Of a DNA stretch of 13,711 bases, positions 6,737 through 13,711 are shown piece by piece. The stretch spans positions 1 to 13,711 of the forward strand of contig JBAQNC010000253.1 of the NCBI GenBank assembly GCA_049303435.1. Direction: 5' to 3'. The notes under the pieces were generated by a model that was not told where the DNA came from, did not search any database, and was given only the letters and a program-made list of their open reading frames with translations. Within the stretch, counting starts at the first letter, position 1, and the number at the start of each line of letters is the position of its first letter. The position numbers were made by a program, and so were the translations under genes. This DNA comes from Parvibaculum sp049303435. Its GTDB lineage: Bacteria > Pseudomonadota > Alphaproteobacteria > Parvibaculales > Parvibaculaceae.

Positions 6737-7327
6737 ATGCCCGGCTTTCACCTCCAATTTATCGACGATATGGCGAAAGTGCCCTTTCGTATCGGAAAGA
6801 GCCGAGCGATCGTCGATCACTGGCAGGAGTTACGCGCCGGTGGTCCGGTGCCGCGTGCGGAGGACATCAACCCCGGCACGATGAAAGCCCTGTTGCCGGA
6901 AATTTTCATCTTTGAACTGCCCGATGATGGGTCAGTGCGCTACCGGCTCGCAGGCACGCAAGCCGTCAAGCGCCTGGGCTTCGAACCGAAAGGCATGAAC
7001 CTGCTTGAGCTGACGCCACCCGACATCCGTCCCTACGTTCTGGGTGCATTCCAGCTTGTCGGCCATCACCATGTTGGCGGTCTGGCACATTTCACTTCTT
7101 CGTCAGAAGCACGAAAAGACTACGGTCTCGAATTGGTGCTGCTGCCCATTACCGCCCCCGACAATCAGCCCGCTCGCATTCTGGCCCTGTCAACACGCCT
7201 TGAGCCTGAAACCGTGGAATCCGACGAAGGAAAGACAGAAGTCTTCGGCGAGGAAATAGAAAACGCAATCATCTTTAATCTGGGTTTGGGCATCCCGTCC
7301 AACCTTCGAGGCCCCGCCCCGGATTGA
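6737..7327 (+). CDS. PAS_5-type PAS domain protein
   Basis: This 196-residue protein probably consists mainly of one PAS-like sensor domain of the PAS_5 family common in alphaproteobacteria. Recognisable parts are DHWQELRAGGPVPRAEDINP (27-46), LLPEIFIFELPDDGSVRYRLAGT (52-74) and a later strand LELVLLPITAPDNQPARILALS (131-152). There is no kinase, GGDEF or DNA-binding part, so any output would need a partner or a ligand role. No signal peptide or membrane helix is visible. The acidic C-terminal tail carries a small hydrophobic patch (NAIIFNLGLGIP). The start has GAGG 6 nt upstream. It lies 117 bp after the crotonase gene and 28 bp before the secreted protein gene, so the latter two could be co-transcribed. 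Ligand and target are unknown. Confidence 0.72.
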   Translation: MPGFHLQFIDDMAKVPFRIGKSRAIVDHWQELRAGGPVPRAEDINPGTMKALLPEIFIFELPDDGSVRYRLAGTQAVKRLGFEPKGMNLLELTPPDIRPYVLGAFQLVGHHHVGGLAHFTSSSEARKDYGLELVLLPITAPDNQPARILALSTRLEPETVESDEGKTEVFGEEIENAIIFNLGLGIPSNLRGPAPD

Positions 7328-7355
7328 TCCGGCAAAGGAACAACAAGGATCAGCC

Positions 7356-7796
7356 ATGCGCGCTGCGTTCACGCTCGCCTTGCTCGCCTGCCTTGCTGTG
7401 TCAGGCGCCGCCCATGCATCAACTTTCAGTGATATCGACTATAAATCCGCATTAGCCGCCCTCGATAAAATCGAAGTCCTGATCGACACCACCCGCACAA
7501 GCCTCGTTCAGGGCATGACGCAAGACGACGCCCAGGCCCGCCTGCCCCACCTCAAAGAGCGCCTGCAATGGATGCGCGACACCAAGGTCGCCGCCGCCCG
7601 CATCGACACCAGCCACACACTGCGCACCCGCAACGCCGAAAGCCAGCGCGCCCAATGCATCATCATGCGCGCCGGACTGATGGATGAGGCCTTTCAGGAT
7701 GTGATGGTAAATGTGTCGATGAAGGCACGGGGGGCACGCAAATCGGAGCTATTGCCGATGCAAGATGCCCCCAATACATCCAAAAAATGTAGATAG
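7356..7796 (+). CDS. Small secreted protein of unknown function
   Basis: I do not recognise a family for this 146-residue protein. It starts with a clear Sec signal peptide: MRAAF, a hydrophobic core LALLACLAVSG, then AHA with likely cleavage after Ala21. No lipobox is present. The mature 125 residues are helical and charged, with a heptad-like stretch (YKSALAALDKIEVLIDTTR, about 29-47) and HLKERLQWMRDTKV (65-78). The mature part has two cysteines, Cys101 and Cys145, which could form a disulfide in the periplasm. The C-terminus is basic (ending TSKKCR). The ATG at 7356 is preceded by AAGGATC, 4 nt away. It follows the PAS_5 gene by 28 bp. Its role is unknown. Confidence 0.75.
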   Translation: MRAAFTLALLACLAVSGAAHASTFSDIDYKSALAALDKIEVLIDTTRTSLVQGMTQDDAQARLPHLKERLQWMRDTKVAAARIDTSHTLRTRNAESQRAQCIIMRAGLMDEAFQDVMVNVSMKARGARKSELLPMQDAPNTSKKCR

Positions 7797-7937
7797 TTCT
7801 TCGGCTTCCGGATTGCTCGCGACTTGGACAAGTAGCCATCCGGGAACGCCACCTGTACCCTCTCGACAAAAACTCCATTCCATGTCACTTTCCGCCGCGT
7901 TTTACTTACATTTCTGAAAGCTATTTGGAGGCATGCC

Positions 7938-9788
7938 ATGCCGAGCTACAAGGCCCCGGTCGAAGATTTCCTGTTCCTGTTTCATGAGCTTCTCGAAATC
8001 GAGAAACGGACCGATCTGCCGGGCTTTGCAGACCTCACGCCAGACATGACAGGCGCCATTCTGGAAGGCGGCGCGAAGTTCTGCGAGGAAGTGCTGCAGC
8101 CGCTCAATCAGGTGGGCGACGAAGAAGGCTGCTACCTTGAAAATGGCGTCGTGCGCACGCCCAAGGGCTTCAAGGAAGCCTTCCGCGCCTATGCCGATGG
8201 CGGCTGGAACAAACTCGGTGTCGCCGAGGAGCTGGGCGGCGCGAACCTGCCCTCCGTCATCACTTTCGCTTTCTCCGAAATGGGTTCGTCGTCGAACCAG
8301 GCTTTCGCCATGTATCCCGGCCTCACCGGCGCCGCTCTCGGCGCGCTCTGGGCCACCGGCGAAGATTGGATGCGCCAGCATGTGGCGCAGCGCATGGCCG
8401 ATGGCGACTGGGCCGGCACCATGTGCCTCACCGAGCCTCATTGCGGCACAGATCTGAAACTCATGAAGACCCGCGCCACCCTGCAGGACGATGGCGCCTA
8501 TCGCCTCTCCGGCACCAAGATCTTCATTTCAGGTGGCGACCACGACATGACGGATAACATCATCCACATGGTCATCGCCAAACTGCCAAACGAAGAAGGC
8601 AAATTTGTCGACGACCTATCCACCGTGAACTTCTTCATGGTGCCGAAGATGCTGGTCGATCCGGAAACGGGTGAGATCAAGGGCCCGAACGGCGTGTCGG
8701 TTGGCGCTGTCGAAAAGAAAATGGGCATCAAGGGCAACGCCACCTGCGTCATGAATTTCGACAATGCGGTGGCCTATCACCTCAAGGGCCGCGCTCCCGA
8801 AAAGAAGACCGAAGACGGCAAGGTCGTGAAGTCGAAATCAGCTGGCATGGCAGGCATGTTCGGCATGATGAACGGCGCGCGCATGGGCGTCGGCATTCAA
8901 GGCATCGCGGCCGGCGAAGTCGCCTATCAGAACGGCGTCGCCTATGCGCAGGAACGTCTCGCCGGTCGCTCGCTGACGGGCGCAAAGAACCCGGACGGCC
9001 CGGCCGACCCCATCATGGTCTTCCCCGATGTACGGCGCCTGCTCATCTCGTCGCGCGCCTTCGTGGAAGGCGCTCGCGCCCTTGCCATGTATGTGTCATT
9101 CCTCTTCTCGGTCGCGCGCTCCTCGACAGATGAAGCCGAACGTCAGGAAGCCGAAGACCTGAGCCAACTCTTTACGCCAGTCATCAAGGCCTACTTCACT
9201 GACAAGGGCTTTGAAGCGGCCAACGCCTCGATGCAGGTCTTTGGTGGTCACGGCTACATCCGCGACAACGGCATGGAACAATTCGTGCGTGATGCGCGCA
9301 TCAACCAGGTCTATGAAGGCGCCAACGGCATTCAGGCGCTCGATCTCGTCGCGCGCAAGATGACATCCAAGGGTGGCCGCGCCACGCTCGCCTATTTCGC
9401 CAAGCTCGAAGCCTTCATCAAGGAAAACGAAGGCGACGCAGACATGAAGCCCTATATCGATGCGCTGCGCACCGGCTATGGTCGCCTCGGCGAAGCCGCA
9501 GGCTGGCTGATGCAGAACGCGCCGAAGAATTACGACAATGCCGGCGCTGCCTCCTATGACATCCTCAACATCTTCGGCACGGTAACACTCGCCTGGATGT
9601 GGGCGCGGATGGCAAAGGTCTCGCTCGCCAAGCTCAAGGAAGGCACCGGCAACCCGGACTTCTACAAGCGCAAGCTGACGCTGGCGCGTTATTGGGCGGA
9701 ACGCGAAGTGCCCATGACGGCGGGCTGGCTCGAACGCGCCAAGGCGGGCGCCGACGGGCTGATGGAACTCGACGCCGTGAATTTCTAG
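7938..9788 (+). CDS. Acyl-CoA dehydrogenase, DmdC/FadE5-type long form
   Basis: This 616-residue flavoenzyme carries out alpha,beta-dehydrogenation of acyl-CoA using FAD. It is longer than classical acyl-CoA dehydrogenases (about 380-400) and fits the roughly 600-residue group that includes DmdC (methylmercaptopropionyl-CoA dehydrogenase) and FadE5. The parts are an N-terminal helical domain (about 35-155), the FAD/substrate motif MCLTEPHCGTDL (162-173), a beta domain to about 280, a helical C domain with FGGHGYIRDNGMEQFVRDARI (435-455), catalytic Glu460 in VYEGANGIQ, and the extra C-terminal domain (about 490-616). A Lys-rich stretch at about 288-301 (EKKTEDGKVVKSKS) looks like an insertion relative to relatives. 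GGAGG at 7927-7931 lies 6 nt before the ATG at 7938, which decides that start over the ATG at 7933. The gene ends at an intrinsic terminator. The substrate is not determined. Confidence 0.92.
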   Translation: MPSYKAPVEDFLFLFHELLEIEKRTDLPGFADLTPDMTGAILEGGAKFCEEVLQPLNQVGDEEGCYLENGVVRTPKGFKEAFRAYADGGWNKLGVAEELGGANLPSVITFAFSEMGSSSNQAFAMYPGLTGAALGALWATGEDWMRQHVAQRMADGDWAGTMCLTEPHCGTDLKLMKTRATLQDDGAYRLSGTKIFISGGDHDMTDNIIHMVIAKLPNEEGKFVDDLSTVNFFMVPKMLVDPETGEIKGPNGVSVGAVEKKMGIKGNATCVMNFDNAVAYHLKGRAPEKKTEDGKVVKSKSAGMAGMFGMMNGARMGVGIQGIAAGEVAYQNGVAYAQERLAGRSLTGAKNPDGPADPIMVFPDVRRLLISSRAFVEGARALAMYVSFLFSVARSSTDEAERQEAEDLSQLFTPVIKAYFTDKGFEAANASMQVFGGHGYIRDNGMEQFVRDARINQVYEGANGIQALDLVARKMTSKGGRATLAYFAKLEAFIKENEGDADMKPYIDALRTGYGRLGEAAGWLMQNAPKNYDNAGAASYDILNIFGTVTLAWMWARMAKVSLAKLKEGTGNPDFYKRKLTLARYWAEREVPMTAGWLERAKAGADGLMELDAVNF

Positions 9789-9810
9789 CCCACGACCGTC
9801 AAATTGATGC

Positions 9811-9847
9811 AGAAAGGGCGCTCTGAAATGGAGCGCCCTTTTTCTTT
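9811..9847 (+). terminator. Intrinsic terminator after the acyl-CoA dehydrogenase gene
   Basis: AAAGGGCGCTC (9813-9823) pairs perfectly with GAGCGCCCTTT (9831-9841) around a 7-nt loop, giving 11 bp extendable by two weaker pairs. TTCTTT follows. It lies 25 bp after the stop codon. The stem has A residues on its 5' side, so it may also work weakly in reverse. Confidence 0.92.
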
Positions 9848-9910
9848 ACTCTATCGCATGAGGTCCCTTTCGCGGCACAATGACCTCTCACCGCAAGAGG
9901 CATCGCTATC

Positions 9911-11773
9911 GTGACACCCGTTCCATTGCCAGCCCCTCATGACGGCACTTCGCTGCTTCTTCCGATCATCTTTCTGGCAGCGTCGGTGATAGCCGTACCG
10001 CTTTTCAAGCGATTGAAGCTTGGCTCTGTGGTCGGCTATCTCTTTGCGGGCATCCTCATAGGCCCTTGGGGCTTTGCATTCTTCTCCGATCCCGAAGCTG
10101 TGCTGGCGCTGGCCGAGCTTGGCGTCGTCATGCTGCTTTTCATTATCGGGCTCGAACTCAAACCTTCCCGTCTCTGGGCCATGCGCCGCGACATTTTCGG
10201 ATTTGGCCTGATGCAAATCATAATTTGCGGTGCGGCACTTGCTGGCTGTGCACTTCTGGCAGACCTCAGCTGGCGCACCGCGATTGTCGTAGGCGCCGGC
10301 CTAGCCTTGTCTTCGACCGCTTTCGCCGCCCCGCTGATGGAGGAACGCAGCGAACTCACACAGCCCTACGGCCAGCGTTCCTTTGCGATCCTGCTCATGC
10401 AGGACCTCGCCATCGTCCCCCTCTTGGCCCTGGTGGCCCTAATGGCACCGGGCGACAAGGCGCCGACGGGCGGCTGGACAGAGACACTTGGCATTCTTGC
10501 CGCCGTTGCCGCAGTGGTCCTTTCAGCACGCTATCTGCTCAATCCGCTGTTCCGCTTTCTGGCCAATTCCAACGCCCATGAGATCATGACGGCAGCCGCT
10601 CTTCTCGTCGTGCTGGGTGCGGCCTTTGTCATGCAGGCCGCGGGTCTCTCGATGGCCATGGGCGCGTTCCTGTCAGGCGTTCTATTGGCGGAATCGAGCT
10701 TCCGCCATGAGCTTGAAGCCGATATCGACCCCTTCCGCGGATTGCTACTCGGCCTTTTCTTCATTGCCATCGGCATGGGCATCGACCTCAATTTGGTAGT
10801 TGCCAATATTGGTACGATCGCAACCATCGTGCTCGTGTTGATGACTACAAAGGGCGCGATTATCTATGCGTTGTCGCGCATGTCGGGTTCCGTTCATCGG
10901 GATGCACTTCGCATCGCCGGGGTATTGGCGCAAGGTGGCGAGTTTGCTTTCGTGCTTTTCGGCGCCGCTGAAGGCGCCGGCGTCATGACGTCGGTCATCT
11001 CCAATCTGCTCATTGCCAGCGTCACGATTTCGCTTGCACTAACACCGCTTGTCTTCGGCCTCGCCAACAGACTGGCGCGCCAGATTCCCGAAGAAGAAGA
11101 AATGGAAATGGATTTTTCCGACGCCAAGGGAAATGTCATCATCATCGGTTTCGGACGCTTCGGACAGGTGGTCGCCCAATTTATGTTATCGCAAGGCATT
11201 GAGGTAACGGCAATCGAACGAAACGTCGAACAGATTCGCGCGGCGTCGCGATTTGGCTTCCGTGTCTTCTATGGTGATGGCACGCGTCTCGACGTATTGC
11301 GCGCGGCAGGCGCGGACAAGGCGTCTCTCATTGCCCTTTGCGTCGTCAATGACGAAGCGTCGGAAAAGATCGTCGATCTGATACAAACGCACTTCCCGCT
11401 CGCCAAGCTCTATGCCCGCGCCTTTGACCGACGACAGGCGCTCAACCTGCTACGCAAGAATGTCGATTTCCAGATCCGTGACAGCTACGAGTCCGCCATC
11501 GCCTTTGGCGTCGCCTCGCTGGAAGGCCTTGGTTTTACCTATAACGAGGCAAAGGAAGTCGAGGAGGACATTCGCCGCAGGGACGCCGAGCGCATGGCCC
11601 TGCAACTCGCAGAGGGTGAAATCCTGGCGGGCAAGAATCTGATGCATACCAGGGCTGTCGTACCCGAACCTCTGGTCCAGCCCAAACACGCTTCGACGGC
11701 GCTTAATCCGGAGGCTCAGGAAGCCACCAAAACAGTGCCTAAGGCGCCTGAGACCCAGGATTTCATCGACTGA
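9911..11773 (+). CDS. Kef-type monovalent cation:proton antiporter with NAD-binding (TrkA-N) domain
   Basis: This 620-residue inner-membrane CPA2-family transporter likely exchanges K+ for H+. About 12-13 hydrophobic segments fill residues 14-390. They include GYLFAGILIGPWG (42-54), LGVVMLLFIIGLELKP (70-85) and the ion-path LLMQDLAIVPLLAL (161-174), which carries the Gln-Asp pair typical of Kef proteins. The stretch HELEADIDPFRGLLLGLFFIAIGMGID (266-292) closely resembles the KefC regulatory loop region. After the acidic linker EEEEMEMD comes a Rossmann domain with GFGRFGQ (413-419) and VFYGDGTRLDVL (452-463), for NAD(H) binding and gating. A helical tail ends near 620. The GTG start at 9911 has AAGAGG 10 nt upstream, a rather long spacing. 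No KefF/KefG-like partner is adjacent. It follows a terminator, so it should have its own promoter. Confidence 0.9.
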   Translation: MTPVPLPAPHDGTSLLLPIIFLAASVIAVPLFKRLKLGSVVGYLFAGILIGPWGFAFFSDPEAVLALAELGVVMLLFIIGLELKPSRLWAMRRDIFGFGLMQIIICGAALAGCALLADLSWRTAIVVGAGLALSSTAFAAPLMEERSELTQPYGQRSFAILLMQDLAIVPLLALVALMAPGDKAPTGGWTETLGILAAVAAVVLSARYLLNPLFRFLANSNAHEIMTAAALLVVLGAAFVMQAAGLSMAMGAFLSGVLLAESSFRHELEADIDPFRGLLLGLFFIAIGMGIDLNLVVANIGTIATIVLVLMTTKGAIIYALSRMSGSVHRDALRIAGVLAQGGEFAFVLFGAAEGAGVMTSVISNLLIASVTISLALTPLVFGLANRLARQIPEEEEMEMDFSDAKGNVIIIGFGRFGQVVAQFMLSQGIEVTAIERNVEQIRAASRFGFRVFYGDGTRLDVLRAAGADKASLIALCVVNDEASEKIVDLIQTHFPLAKLYARAFDRRQALNLLRKNVDFQIRDSYESAIAFGVASLEGLGFTYNEAKEVEEDIRRRDAERMALQLAEGEILAGKNLMHTRAVVPEPLVQPKHASTALNPEAQEATKTVPKAPETQDFID

Positions 11774-11840
11774 CGACTTGCCGCAAGTGCGACCCTTCAT
11801 GCTAGGTTCGCCCATCAAAAACATTTCCGAGGAACCAAAC

Positions 11841-12608
11841 ATGAAAAATCTCTTCGACGTCAGCGGAAAGATCGCGCTCGTCACCGGGGGCTCGCGCGGC
11901 ATCGGCGAAATGATCGCCACCGGCTTCGTCGAAGCGGGCTGCAAGGTCTATATCTCGGCCCGCAAGGCACAAGTCTGCAACGAACTGGCTGAAGAACTTT
12001 CCAAGCGCGGCACCTGCATTTCACTACCCTGCGACCTCGGCACGCGGGAAGGCATCGAGTTTCTTGGCGCCGAACTCGCAAAGCGCGAAGAAAAGCTCGA
12101 CATCCTCGTCAACAATGCGGGCGCGGCCTGGGGCGAACCCATCGACGAATATTCCGAAAGCGGCTGGGACAAGGTGATGAACATCAACCTGAAAGGCCCC
12201 TTCTTCGTGACGCAGAAAATGCTGCCGCTGCTGCGCAAGGCCGGTACGCACGAAGACCCGGCCCGCGTCATCAATATCGCCTCGGTCAATGGCATCGTGC
12301 CGCCAGAACTTGAGACCTATGCCTACTCATCCTCCAAGGCCGGTTGCATCATGCTGACACGCCATCTGGCCGGTCGTCTCGCGCGCGATAACATCCTCGT
12401 CAACGCTATCGCGCCCGGCCCCTTCCCGAGCCACATGATGCGCGCAACGCTCGAAACCTTCGGCGAAGAAATCAAGGCGAACAATCCGCGCAAGCGCATT
12501 GGCACGCCGGAAGATATTGCAGGCGTCGCCATCTTCCTGTCATCCCGCGCCTCCGCCTATACGACCGGTGCGACCATTCCTTGCGACGGCGGTTCCGCAG
12601 AAGTCTGA
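11841..12608 (+). CDS. SDR family oxidoreductase (RhlG-like)
   Basis: This 255-residue classical short-chain dehydrogenase is NAD(P)-dependent. It has the cofactor motif TGGSRGIG (15-22), NNAG (91-94), and the catalytic tetrad Asn116, Ser148, Tyr162 and Lys166 (Tyr-Ser-Ser-Ser-Lys). It also has the IAPGPFPSHMM segment after the active site and the C-terminal SSRASAYTTGATIPCDGG. Arg41 and Lys42 after the second strand suggest NADP(H) preference. The overall pattern, including ILVNNAGAAWGEP and APGPFPS, is that of the RhlG-like group, whose members act on 3-oxoacyl or related carbonyl substrates. The exact substrate is unknown. The frame is open upstream to 11778, but GAGGA (11829-11833) 7 nt before 11841 and the family N-terminus decide the start. 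It lies 67 bp after the antiporter and may be co-transcribed. Confidence 0.92.
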   Translation: MKNLFDVSGKIALVTGGSRGIGEMIATGFVEAGCKVYISARKAQVCNELAEELSKRGTCISLPCDLGTREGIEFLGAELAKREEKLDILVNNAGAAWGEPIDEYSESGWDKVMNINLKGPFFVTQKMLPLLRKAGTHEDPARVINIASVNGIVPPELETYAYSSSKAGCIMLTRHLAGRLARDNILVNAIAPGPFPSHMMRATLETFGEEIKANNPRKRIGTPEDIAGVAIFLSSRASAYTTGATIPCDGGSAEV

Positions 12609-12634
12609 CATTCACATGAAATAGCTGAAAGATC

Positions 12635-12665
12635 GGACGGGATCAGTCAGAGGCTGGTCCCGTTC
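12635..12665. terminator. Possible bidirectional terminator hairpin
   Basis: GGACGGGATCAG (12635-12646) pairs with CTGGTCCCGTTC (12654-12665) around the loop TCAGAGG, a 12-bp stem with two G-U pairs. It sits between the convergent SDR and hydrolase genes and overlaps the hydrolase's last codons. The plus side is followed by TCCTCTT and the minus side by CGATCTTTC, so neither has a clean T-run. Confidence 0.45.
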
Positions 12666-13711
12666 CTCTTGATGGCCTTGAATTCCATCCAAGCTTTTGT
12701 CCTTGCGCCATGCACCAATTATGCAAGCGCGTTCCAAACCGCGCCTTCGATTGAATTGCCTGATTGACCTGAACATCCTGCAGGGGAGCAGGTGGTATGC
12801 TGACTTCCGGAATGGCCATAACGGGCTCGACGATTACAGGCTCATCTGCGTCCGGCGGCAGATCAGCTACTGGTGCTTCGATATTCTGCACCCCGGTCGC
12901 GCGAACCGCAGCCGACACAATCGCATCGACGATCTGGTCTATCAACGCCAGTGGCATGTCATGCCCCATGCCATTGATCACACGAAGCTCCGCACCGGCA
13001 ATATTGGCCGCCGTATCCTCACCGCCCACCACCGGCACGACCGGATCGTCGCGTCCATGCAGCACGACAGTCGGCACATCAACCTGACGCAGAAGTGGTC
13101 GACGGTCTCCATCGCTCAGCACCGCAGCCATCTGGCGCATCACGCCTTGCGGATAATAGGCGCGCGCCGCATCTCGCTCGACCCATTCGCGCAAGGTCTT
13201 TTCATCCGTCGGAAAGCCGGGACTGCCGATCACTTCATAAGTCTTGATACCCTGCGTAATGACCGATTGGGGATCGCGCCCGGTCGTTGCTTGCGGCATG
13301 AACAAGCCAAGCACACGCGCCTTGGGCGGCGGCAACATGGGATTACCCGAGTTCGACATGATGGAGGTGAGCGACAGGCATCGCTCGGAATATTCCGCAG
13401 CAATATGCTGCGCGATCATGCCCCCCATGGATGCCCCGACAATATGCGCCTTGTCAATACCCAGCGCATCCATCAGCCCCACAGTATCCGCAGCCATGTC
13501 GGACAGGGAATAGGGTGCTAGACTCGTTTTGCCGGAAGCCAATGCAAAGAAGGCATCGGAAACGGCGAAAGCGCGATCCCGTTCGATACGGGACGAAAGC
13601 CCCGCATCACGATTGTCGAAACGGACAACCCGATAGCCTTTCGTCACCAGCGCGTGACAAAGCTCGATAGGCCATTGGGTAAGCTGGGCGCCAATCCCCA
13701 TAATGAGAAGA
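12643..13711 (-). CDS. Alpha/beta hydrolase, N-terminus cut by window edge
   Basis: The reading frame stays open to the right edge. Residues before the first in-window Met read Leu-Leu-Ile, which fits the family's LLIMG(L/I)GAQ motif, so that Met (13701) is internal and the true start lies outside. Numbering from it, the nucleophile elbow is GASMGG with Ser91, the acid is Asp218 or Asp219 in HGRDDPVVP, and the general base is His247 in GMGHDMP, so the triad is complete. The stretch VVRFDNRDAGLSSRI (25-39) is typical of lipase/esterase-like members. About 85 residues beyond the fold (from about 268) are Pro-rich and acidic and then basic, an unusual tail of unknown role. Substrate unknown. It is convergent with the SDR gene, 34 bp away. 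Confidence 0.88.
   Translation of the reverse strand, partial: LLIMGIGAQLTQWPIELCHALVTKGYRVVRFDNRDAGLSSRIERDRAFAVSDAFFALASGKTSLAPYSLSDMAADTVGLMDALGIDKAHIVGASMGGMIAQHIAAEYSERCLSLTSIMSNSGNPMLPPPKARVLGLFMPQATTGRDPQSVITQGIKTYEVIGSPGFPTDEKTLREWVERDAARAYYPQGVMRQMAAVLSDGDRRPLLRQVDVPTVVLHGRDDPVVPVVGGEDTAANIAGAELRVINGMGHDMPLALIDQIVDAIVSAAVRATGVQNIEAPVADLPPDADEPVIVEPVMAIPEVSIPPAPLQDVQVNQAIQSKARFGTRLHNWCMAQGQKLGWNSRPSRGTGPASD

Noticed and set aside
12697..13521. Plus-strand open frame of 274 codons antisense to the hydrolase
   Set aside because: It has Arg/His-rich low-information protein content and no ribosome site of note. The opposite strand has a complete catalytic triad.
1..13711. CRISPR array, retron, toxin-antitoxin, phage or insertion-sequence content
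   Set aside because: No regularly spaced direct repeats, reverse transcriptase, transposase, integrase or toxin-like small gene pair was seen on either strand. The whole window reads as ordinary core-type chromosome.

Overview
This window looks like ordinary chromosomal sequence from an alphaproteobacterium. That placement is inferred from protein style: a PAS_5-type sensor domain, a DUF6165 protein beside a heptosyltransferase-like gene, a DmdC/FadE5-type acyl-CoA dehydrogenase and a RhlG-like SDR. The DNA is moderately GC-rich (not computed). A lipid-degrading member of the Hyphomicrobiales/Parvibaculum type would fit, but the genus is a guess. No transposase, integrase, phage gene, CRISPR array or toxin-antitoxin pair is visible.

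Layout. The window opens inside a tRNA-Arg(CCT) gene (1-71), followed by a small DUF2061 membrane protein (141-359, +). Tail to tail with it is a tightly overlapped minus-strand operon (3532 down to 368) encoding a split MacAB-type exporter: periplasmic adaptor, ATPase and FtsX-like permease. A 334-bp non-coding gap (3533-3866) separates that operon from a divergent family-9 glycosyltransferase (3867-4799, +). The glycosyltransferase's last bases overlap those of a convergent DUF6165 gene (4792-5202, -).

From 5357 to 12608 all genes are on the plus strand: a small PilZ-like protein, a crotonase-fold (enoyl-CoA hydratase-like) protein, a PAS_5 protein, a small secreted protein, and a 616-aa acyl-CoA dehydrogenase. 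The dehydrogenase ends at a clear intrinsic terminator (9811-9847). After it come a Kef-type cation/proton antiporter with an NAD-binding domain and a RhlG-like SDR oxidoreductase. A convergent alpha/beta hydrolase (minus strand) runs off the right edge, with a hairpin between it and the SDR.

How they fit together. The crotonase, acyl-CoA dehydrogenase, SDR and hydrolase are the kinds of enzyme used in fatty-acyl or related carboxylic-acid turnover, but they do not form one clean operon and no substrate can be read from sequence. The exporter, the glycosyltransferase/DUF6165 pair, the PilZ protein and the Kef antiporter point to envelope and stress functions. I found no convincing new multi-gene system. 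The best leads are the crotonase homologue that lacks both classical catalytic glutamates, the glycosyltransferase/DUF6165 pairing, and the uncharacterised secreted and PAS_5 genes between lipid genes.
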